Below are positions 7,124 through 12,469 of a stretch of 14,689 bases of DNA, piece after piece. The number at the start of each line of letters is the position of its first letter. The first letter of the stretch is position 1. Source of the stretch: Melioribacteraceae bacterium (GTDB lineage Bacteria; Bacteroidota; Ignavibacteria; Ignavibacteriales; Melioribacteraceae); NCBI GenBank assembly GCA_027036655.1, contig JALWEC010000149.1, positions 1-14,689 of the forward strand, given 5' to 3'. The notes under the pieces are model-generated. The model saw only the letters and a list, made by a program, of their open reading frames with translations, searched no databases and was not told the DNA's origin. Both the position numbers and the translations under genes were made by a program.

Positions 7124-8485
7124 CTAAATCTTAATATCCTCAAGCTCATAGCGGGAAATTGTGTCTTCTCCGGCAAACTCAGTCAGTTCGTCAATAAAGG
7201 AATTCACATCGCCGACGATAACAACCTGTTGCGCTTCGGGTAAAATGTTGGTTTGAGCGGAGCGGAGAATCTCATCTTTCGTAACGCTTCCCAATTCCTC
7301 AATGTAAGTTTTATAAAAATCTTTACGCAAATCAAAAACAACTAAGTTCGTGTTGTTGGTGGCAATTTTGGAATATGAGGCAAACTGCAAAGGAAAAAGT
7401 TTGCGGGCGTATGATTTTGCAAAAGCAATCTCTTCTTCCGAAATCTCTTGCCGGATTAAATCAAATTCTTTGTAAAACTCTTTAACGGCAAGAACTGTGT
7501 TTGCCGAATCGACGGCTGTTGAAGCGTTGAAAGAACCGAACTCTTTAGTGTATTTGAAAAAAGTTGAAACGCCGTATGTGATTCCTTTTTCTTCCCTTAA
7601 ATTGTGATTCAGACGACTGGAGAACTGACCGCCGAGAATCGAGTTGGCTAATTTTTTACCAAAGAAATCGGGGGAATGCCTTCCGGTTGCAAGATTGGCA
7701 ATACGGATTTCGCTCTGCGTCGCTCCCGGCTTATTTATAAGATGAAAGTGCCTTTTGTGAGTTCTTAAAGTAAAATCTAAATGCGATTTTTTAAAGTCCT
7801 TGTTTAACTCGGAAAAGTACTTATTCATAATACCGGAAAATTCATTCTCAGAGAGATTTCCAACTGCAACTACGCTCATATTTTTAGAGGAAAAATATTT
7901 TTGATACTGTGATTTAACATCATGCAAAGTGATATTATTAAGCGTTTCCGTAGTTCCGAGATTAAGATAAGAAAAGGGTGTGTCTTTAAAAAGATTCTGC
8001 GCTAAAACATAATCAGCCACAAAAGCGGGCGAATCTTTCAAGCGTTTTATTTCGTCCAAGATTCTGCTTTTCTCACGGTTAAAATCTTCTTCGCTAAAAT
8101 TAGGCTTTTGAAGAATCCACGATAAAAGCTCAAGAGATTTTTCGAGGTTTTTCTTTAACGTCATCATTGTAAAGAAAGTATTTTCCGGTTCAACGTTAAT
8201 ACTGAAAAGCGTTCCGAGAGCTTCAAGTTTATTGTCGATTTCCAGCGACGAAAAACCGTTAGCTCCTTCGTCTATAGTTACGGCAAGGAGATTTGTAAGT
8301 CCCTGCTTAAAAACGGGATCTGCGGAACTGCCGACATTAACAATGATGTTTATTTGAACAATCGGCAGAGAGTTTTTCTCGGTGTGGAAAACCGGAACGC
8401 CGTTGTTTAGTTCGGTTTCGGTAAATCCGGGCGGGGAATATCTGATTTCATCTTTCGGAACCGGCGGTTTTGTTCTATCTATCAT
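7124..8485 (-). CDS. M16 family peptidase-like protein, subunit lacking the zinc motif
   Basis: A 453-residue pitrilysin/MPP-type (M16B) protein with two homologous halves. Where active members have HxxEH after 'GLAH', this one reads GLTNLLAVTIDEGANG (62-77), so the zinc-binding histidines and glutamate are absent and it cannot be the catalytic subunit by itself. The C-terminal half keeps GGQFSSRLNHNLREEKGITY (285-304) with R291 and Y304, the arginine/tyrosine pair that in heterodimeric M16B peptidases is supplied by the non-zinc subunit to help bind and position substrate. No signal peptide is visible, so it is probably cytoplasmic. It lies 10 bases downstream of the zinc-bearing paralogue, with AAGAAG shortly before its ATG. 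The pair most likely forms one heterodimer. Confidence 0.93.
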   Translation of the reverse strand: MIDRTKPPVPKDEIRYSPPGFTETELNNGVPVFHTEKNSLPIVQINIIVNVGSSADPVFKQGLTNLLAVTIDEGANGFSSLEIDNKLEALGTLFSINVEPENTFFTMMTLKKNLEKSLELLSWILQKPNFSEEDFNREKSRILDEIKRLKDSPAFVADYVLAQNLFKDTPFSYLNLGTTETLNNITLHDVKSQYQKYFSSKNMSVVAVGNLSENEFSGIMNKYFSELNKDFKKSHLDFTLRTHKRHFHLINKPGATQSEIRIANLATGRHSPDFFGKKLANSILGGQFSSRLNHNLREEKGITYGVSTFFKYTKEFGSFNASTAVDSANTVLAVKEFYKEFDLIRQEISEEEIAFAKSYARKLFPLQFASYSKIATNNTNLVVFDLRKDFYKTYIEELGSVTKDEILRSAQTNILPEAQQVVIVGDVNSFIDELTEFAGEDTISRYELEDIKI

Positions 8486-8495
8486 ATCTTCTTAT

Positions 8496-9761
8496 CTATT
8501 TTTTAGGAACGATTCTTAATTCAACAAAAGGTTTGCTTAAATATTTTTTAGTAGCTTCTTTTACTTCTTCAATCTCAAGTTTGTTATATCTGTCCAAATC
8601 GAATCGGAATGAATTCGGTTCTCCGAGTGTCATATTGTAGTTGTTCAGCTGATCGGCAAGCGAGGAAATATTTTGCAAAGAATAAATATAATCGGAAATA
8701 ATTGTGTTTTTTGATTTTTCCAATTCAAACGGGGTAATTCCTTCCCCGATAATTTTATCAATCTCGGAAAGAATAATTTCTTTTAACGTGTCCAGACTTA
8801 CGTCCGGGCGGGCTGTCGCCGAAATTACGAAAACGCCGTCTTTCTGTATTGAATATTGAAACGCAAAAGCTTCAAGCGCGAGGTGATTATCAAAAATTAA
8901 TTTTTTGTAGAGGCGAGTATTTTTTGAACCGCTTAAAGCATTGGCAAGAAAATCAAGCTTGGCGTCATCTTCTGCGTAAAGTTTATCGCTTTTCCACATT
9001 AAATATATACGGGGAAACTGAACATTATCTTCTTGTTCAATAATCTTGGATTCTTTTAGTTCGCTTTTCGGTACGATAATTTCCGGTTTCCCGTCAAATG
9101 AGGGAATTTCATCAAAATATTTTTTTACCAAGTCAAAAGTTGCTTCGTAGTCAATATCTCCGGCAATTACTATGCTTGCGTTATTTGGGGAATAATAGCG
9201 CTTAAAAAAGTTTCGGACGTCGTCAAGGGAATAGCTTTCGATATCTTTCATCCAGCCGATTGTGGGGCAGTGATAGGGATGGTTTTCGGGAAAAAGATTT
9301 GAGAAAAGAATTTCCCACGCTCTTCCGTAAGGTTGGTTATCGTAGCGCTGACGCCGTTCGTTCATCACAACTTCGCGCTGATTTTCCAACTTGGCTTCGT
9401 CAAGCGTATCAAGCAGAAATCCCATCCTGTCGGATTCAAGCCAAAGGGCGAGTTCCAAAGAATTTGAGGGAAGAGTTTCGTAGTAGTTTGTTCTGTCAAA
9501 ACTTGTCGAACCGTTAAGCGTTCCTCCGGCTTCCTGAATATACTTGAAATGCATTTCTTTCGGGACATTTTTGGAACCCTGAAACATCATGTGTTCGAAT
9601 AGGTGCGCCAAGCCGGTTTTCCCCTTGACTTCATTAGCCGAACCGACGCGATACCAGATGTTAACGCTTAAAATAGGAAGAGAATTATCCTTGTGCAGAA
9701 TAACTTCCAGCCCGTTTTTCAGGCGATGTTTTTCATATTTTATATCTAAAACTTTATCCAT
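8496..9761 (-). CDS. M16 family zinc peptidase, catalytic subunit
   Basis: A 421-residue M16B metallopeptidase expected to degrade short peptides or process small substrates in the cytoplasm (no signal peptide). GLAHLFEHMMFQGSKN (50-65) contains the inverted zinc motif HLFEH at 53-57: H53 and H57 as ligands and E56 as catalytic base. E135 in NQREVVMNERRQ is the likely third zinc ligand, at about the spacing used in pitrilysin. In the C-terminal half the R/Y region reads NTRLYKKLIFDNHLALE: the arginine is present but the tyrosine position is leucine, so this subunit probably relies on the downstream paralogue for that site. It is first gene of a two-gene unit and its upstream region is filled with palindromes. 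AGTGA, a weak ribosome site, lies before the ATG. Confidence 0.96.
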   Translation of the reverse strand: MDKVLDIKYEKHRLKNGLEVILHKDNSLPILSVNIWYRVGSANEVKGKTGLAHLFEHMMFQGSKNVPKEMHFKYIQEAGGTLNGSTSFDRTNYYETLPSNSLELALWLESDRMGFLLDTLDEAKLENQREVVMNERRQRYDNQPYGRAWEILFSNLFPENHPYHCPTIGWMKDIESYSLDDVRNFFKRYYSPNNASIVIAGDIDYEATFDLVKKYFDEIPSFDGKPEIIVPKSELKESKIIEQEDNVQFPRIYLMWKSDKLYAEDDAKLDFLANALSGSKNTRLYKKLIFDNHLALEAFAFQYSIQKDGVFVISATARPDVSLDTLKEIILSEIDKIIGEGITPFELEKSKNTIISDYIYSLQNISSLADQLNNYNMTLGEPNSFRFDLDRYNKLEIEEVKEATKKYLSKPFVELRIVPKK

Positions 9762-9796
9762 AATTTCACTTTTTTATAATTATTAAAAATACAAAA

Positions 9797-9819
9797 ATTA
9801 TATCTAATATATCGGACAA
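9797..9819 (-). promoter_or_regulatory. Candidate promoter for the M16 peptidase operon
   Basis: On the minus strand TATAAT (9802-9797) lies 35 bases upstream of the ATG. It is preceded at an unusually short 11-base distance by TTGTCC (9819-9814). The -10 box is a perfect sigma-70 match, but the spacing is poor and the region is AT-rich, so this may be chance. A Bacteroidetes-type TAnnTTTG box is only approximated. Confidence 0.25.
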
Positions 9820-9875
9820 GATGAGTCATGATGCGATTCGAGGGATGAAATATTATTTAATTTTTTTCAACTACA

Positions 9876-9891
9876 AACCGTTAAAACGGTT
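9876..9891. repeat. Hairpin AACCGTT-AA-AACGGTT
   Basis: Exact 7-base arms around a 2-base centre. This is the first of four consecutive palindromes in the spacer between rsmE and the M16 operon. The sequence resembles the AACCGG/CCGGTT hairpin 95 bases further on. Confidence 0.7.
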
Positions 9892-9911
9892 ATTATCACG
9901 GTAACTTGTTG

Positions 9912-9950
9912 TTAACCAACGGCTTATCCGCCGTGGCGGACGTTGGTTAA
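9912..9950. repeat. Large nested stem-loop
   Basis: TTAACCAACG (9912-9921) pairs with CGTTGGTTAA (9941-9950). Inside, TCCGCC (9927-9932) pairs with GGCGGA (9935-9940) around a GT centre. Only GCTTA (9922-9926) is unpaired, as a one-sided bulge. That is 16 pairs in a 39-base structure, the strongest secondary structure in the window. No T-run follows, so terminator function is unproven. Confidence 0.8.
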
Positions 9951-9964
9951 TGGTAAACCATTAA
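9947..9964. repeat. Perfect palindrome TTAATGGT-AA-ACCATTAA
   Basis: Exact 8-base arms with a 2-base centre. It overlaps the last four bases of the preceding large stem, so the two structures compete. Confidence 0.75.
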
Positions 9965-9970
9965 TATTTT

Positions 9971-9986
9971 AACCGGTTTACCGGTT
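9971..9986. repeat. Hairpin AACCGG-TTTA-CCGGTT
   Basis: Exact 6-base arms with a 4-base loop, directly before the GAGATTCTTC repeat unit. Confidence 0.65.
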
Positions 9987-9987
9987 T

Positions 9988-10048
9988 TGAGATTCTTCAT
10001 TCCGCTTCGCTCCATTCAGAATGACATATAAAGTAAGTTATGCAAAGC
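9988..10048. repeat. Second copy of the dispersed repeat, running into rsmE
   Basis: It starts TGAGATTCTTC (9988-9998), identical to 3404-3414, and includes ATTCT/AGAAT arms (9992-9996, 10018-10022) and AATGACA. It ends with the 15-base tail TAAGTTATGCAAAGC (10034-10048), which is identical to 3448-3462. The middle differs from the 3.4-kb copy: TTCATTCCGCTTCGCTCC in place of the perfect 12-bp hairpin. The tail overlaps the 3' end of rsmE and supplies its stop codon. Confidence 0.75.
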
Positions 10049-10757
10049 ACTCCAATGATGAAATTATTGAAGCCACAGTTATAACTGCTGTTTCGGAGCG
10101 GAGGCGGTAATCATTAAGTTTAAATAAATATTTTGGCTTAAGATGTTGTATTTCTTCTTCGCTCAGTCCTCCCTCCGGACCGATAAGAACGGAAATGTTA
10201 TCGTTAAAATTAATTTTTCCTCTAGCATCAATGAGTTTGTCCGTTCCGTTTTGATCAAAGAAAATAAGGTTGTTGATTTCCGATTTCATCAAGTTTTCAC
10301 AGAATGAAATTTCGGGAAGAAACGCGCGGAGAGACTGTTTTATAGAGGCAATGGCAACTTTTTCCCATTTTGCCTGATTAAATCCTTTGGCTACTGTTCG
10401 CGAGCTGTTGTAAATTGTTATTTTTGTGAATCCCAGTTCAATTAACTTTTCGACGGCGAACCGCATCCTTTCTTTGTTGTGAAGATTAGGAATATAAAAG
10501 GAGATATTTCTTAATTTGTCGGTATATTTTATGGCGTTCAATATATTAAGCGCGGCTTTCCTTTTGTTTAAAGCGCTAATTTCACTTTTATATATGGCTC
10601 CTTTTCCGTCGGTAACAAATATCTTATCTCCTTCCTTTTTTCGCATCACTTTGGCAAGGTGATGGAATTCCTCGTCCGAGATTATAATTTTATTTTCTTC
10701 CAAGTCAATCGACGAAGAGAAAAATAATTCCGTATTAGAAAGAAAATCCTGATTCAA
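10038..10757 (-). CDS. rsmE: 16S rRNA (uracil-1498-N3)-methyltransferase RsmE
   Basis: RsmE methylates N3 of U1498 in 16S rRNA using S-adenosylmethionine. It is a cytoplasmic SPOUT-class dimer with a deep trefoil knot. From the TTG start the product has 239 residues. The N-terminal PUA-like part carries EEFHHLAKVMRKKEGD (29-44). The SPOUT part has EKLIELGFTKI, an IKQSLR segment, the SAM-binding SVLIGPEGGLSEEE (189-202) and the knot motif YRLRSETAV (217-225). Family homology begins only at about LFFSS. I prefer TTG at 10757 because GGAG lies 7 bases upstream, and the ATGs at 10784 and 10811 lack any ribosome site and would extend deep into the preceding gene. The overlap with the Omp85-like gene is then 23 bases. 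The last residues CFA and the stop lie in a dispersed repeat. Function is certain; the start is likely but not certain. Confidence 0.94.
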   Translation of the reverse strand: MNQDFLSNTELFFSSSIDLEENKIIISDEEFHHLAKVMRKKEGDKIFVTDGKGAIYKSEISALNKRKAALNILNAIKYTDKLRNISFYIPNLHNKERMRFAVEKLIELGFTKITIYNSSRTVAKGFNQAKWEKVAIASIKQSLRAFLPEISFCENLMKSEINNLIFFDQNGTDKLIDARGKINFNDNISVLIGPEGGLSEEEIQHLKPKYLFKLNDYRLRSETAVITVASIISSLECFA

Positions 10758-12060
10758 AAATAAACTCCGAATTTCCAAATTCATTAAAAGCGATTTCAAA
10801 CCGCAAAGCATTAAAAGGTAAAATAAGCAAATTTAACGAAACTCCGTAGCCGAAAAGGTTTCTCTGTTTCAGACTTAACTCCCGAAGTGAATCGTATGTA
10901 TTACCGATATCGACAAAAGTATTTAAATCCAAACCGATACGAGCCGAGGTAAGGGATTCGGGGATCAGAGGTAATTTCATTACAAAATCATATTCTTCAA
11001 CGAGAGGAACTCCAAGCTCAAACGAAGCGATAAACATATTTTTTCCTTCCTTAACATCGTGCAAATGACCGCGAATGTAGTTGTTATAACCGATGTAAGA
11101 CCTATCGTAAATCGGGATTTTATCGCCTATTAAATATCTGTTTGTAATTCGATATTTAAAAAAGAGAATTTTGTTAACAGGAAAATATTTTCTGTAGTCA
11201 AATGAAAAATCAAGAAAATGGATGTCGCTTAAAATAAAACCGTAATGGGTTAAAGAAAGCTGCAAGTATGTTCCTTTACGCGAGCGCAGCACAAGGTCGC
11301 GCGTGTCGTATTTATATGAAAAGGAAAGGGAAGGTTCATACTCAAAGTTTTTCCCGGATGATAAATATAGATAAGCATAAGGCTTTTTAAGAGTGATGTA
11401 CCTGTAGAGAAACCCAAATTCAAATTGGTGAAAAATGTTTACTCTTTTGCCCAAATTAAATCCGGTATAAAAAGATTTGTAATTAAAATCTTCTTTTGAT
11501 ATGGTAAGAAAATTAACGCTTTTATTAAAAAAATTTGTGTAGCCGATTGTGAAACCGAAGATTAAATTTCTGTAAAAGAAGTTTGGATTATTGTAACGAA
11601 TGAAAAAATTGGGATCAAATCCGAAACCTAAATTTGCCGAAAGCGTTTCATTTCTTCCGCGAAAATTTTTGTAAAGAAAATTAATTCCGTACGCCGAATA
11701 TTTAATGGAATTTCTTCTGAAATAAAAGTAAGGAATCGGGAAGATTGTCCAAGTTTCTTTAACAACAATTATTATCCGCTTTTTATCTTTTCTGTTATCT
11801 GTAACAATATCGACAAAATTAAAAATTTTAAGTCCGTAAATTCTGTCTCTGTTGTAGCTTAGAATCTTCCAATTTATTTTATCTCCGACTTTGAACGTAA
11901 GCTCGTTTAATATTACGTAAGCTTTCGTCTCTTTATTACCGATTATTTTTATATCGGAGACAACAAAGGAAGAGGTGTCCGAAGGAGAATGATATTCCTG
12001 CGCAAAATAAATAGTTGAAAGAAATAAGAGGCTAACAAGAATTTTCCTTAATAACTGCAT
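10735..12060 (-). CDS. Omp85/BamA-superfamily outer-membrane protein with one POTRA domain
   Basis: From the ATG at 12060 the product has 441 residues. A signal peptide is cut after about residue 20 (YFA/Q). One POTRA-like domain follows (about 32-102), starting SFVVSDIKIIGNKETKAYVI and ending RIIIVVKE. A beta barrel from about 110 to the end carries YDTRDLV (251-257), IRGH (329-332), a variant of the conserved (V/I)RG(F/Y) lid motif, and a C-terminal phenylalanine (ESGFSF). Omp85 proteins insert or translocate proteins or lipids across the outer membrane. BamA usually has five POTRA domains and about 800 residues, so this is one of the shorter, TamA- or patatin-barrel-like members, client unknown. 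Start choice: AAGGA (12074-12070) is nine bases before this ATG but abuts the alternative ATG at 12069. The CoA-binding gene ends 16 bases upstream and rsmE overlaps the 3' end. Confidence 0.88.
   Translation of the reverse strand: MQLLRKILVSLLFLSTIYFAQEYHSPSDTSSFVVSDIKIIGNKETKAYVILNELTFKVGDKINWKILSYNRDRIYGLKIFNFVDIVTDNRKDKKRIIIVVKETWTIFPIPYFYFRRNSIKYSAYGINFLYKNFRGRNETLSANLGFGFDPNFFIRYNNPNFFYRNLIFGFTIGYTNFFNKSVNFLTISKEDFNYKSFYTGFNLGKRVNIFHQFEFGFLYRYITLKKPYAYLYLSSGKNFEYEPSLSFSYKYDTRDLVLRSRKGTYLQLSLTHYGFILSDIHFLDFSFDYRKYFPVNKILFFKYRITNRYLIGDKIPIYDRSYIGYNNYIRGHLHDVKEGKNMFIASFELGVPLVEEYDFVMKLPLIPESLTSARIGLDLNTFVDIGNTYDSLRELSLKQRNLFGYGVSLNLLILPFNALRFEIAFNEFGNSEFIFESGFSF
10765..10768 (-). promoter_or_regulatory. 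Ribosome-binding site favouring the TTG start of rsmE
   Basis: GGAG on the minus strand is followed by seven bases (TTTATTT) and then TTG at 10757-10755. It lies inside the 3' end of the Omp85-like coding sequence, 28-31 bases before that gene's TAA, which suggests translational coupling. Confidence 0.65.
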
Positions 12061-12069
12061 TAAATTCAT

Positions 12070-12074
12070 TCCTT
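12070..12074 (-). promoter_or_regulatory. Ribosome-binding site of the Omp85-like gene
   Basis: AAGGA on the minus strand lies immediately after the stop of the CoA-binding gene. It directly touches the ATG at 12069 (no spacer) but is nine bases from the ATG at 12060, so the latter is preferred. Confidence 0.55.
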
Positions 12075-12076
12075 AC

Positions 12077-12469
12077 TCAAAAACAGCTGTAGAATTCAAC
12101 TTTAATGCAGGTATCCTGAATAACCGTAATTCCGGCTTCTTCCGCAGGTTTAACTGCTTCGTCGTTTCTTATCCCGAGCTGTATCCATAGAACTTCGGGC
12201 TCAATTTTCAGTACATCGGGCATAATCGGGGGGATATCTTCCGACCTTCGGAAAACATCCACAATGTCAATGTGAAACGGAATTTCCGTTAAACTTGAAT
12301 AAACCGGAAGCGGGGTTTCTCCTTTTAAAACCGGATTGACCCCGACTACAATATAGCCGTTATCGGTAAGAATATGAGCAATGTCGCCGCTGATTCTTCC
12401 GGGCTTGTAACCGACCACGGCAATAGTTTTATATTTCTTTAAAATCTCGCAAGTTATGTCGTTTTTCAT
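12077..12469 (-). CDS. CoA-binding domain protein (YccU-like)
   Basis: A 130-residue single-domain protein of the CoA_binding_2 family, which has a Rossmann fold related to the CoA-binding domain of succinyl-CoA synthetase. Visible family landmarks are IAVVGYKPGRISGDIAHIL (16-34), VVGVNPVLKGE (41-51), VDVFRRSEDIP (70-80), VLWIQLGIRNDEA (93-105) and the C-terminal DTCIKVEF (119-126), the counterpart of the family's 'drCikvEh'. Length is normal. The family binds CoA in some structures, but its cellular role is not established; it is presumably cytosolic. The ATG overlaps the gcvP stop in ATGA (12466-12469), and GAGGA lies just upstream within gcvP, so translation is coupled to gcvP. A link to glycine/one-carbon metabolism is possible from position alone. 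Confidence 0.93.
   Translation of the reverse strand: MKNDITCEILKKYKTIAVVGYKPGRISGDIAHILTDNGYIVVGVNPVLKGETPLPVYSSLTEIPFHIDIVDVFRRSEDIPPIMPDVLKIEPEVLWIQLGIRNDEAVKPAEEAGITVIQDTCIKVEFYSCF

Noticed and set aside
9876..9986. CRISPR array
   Set aside because: The palindromes differ in sequence and spacing; there are no constant direct repeats with unique spacers and no cas genes in the window.
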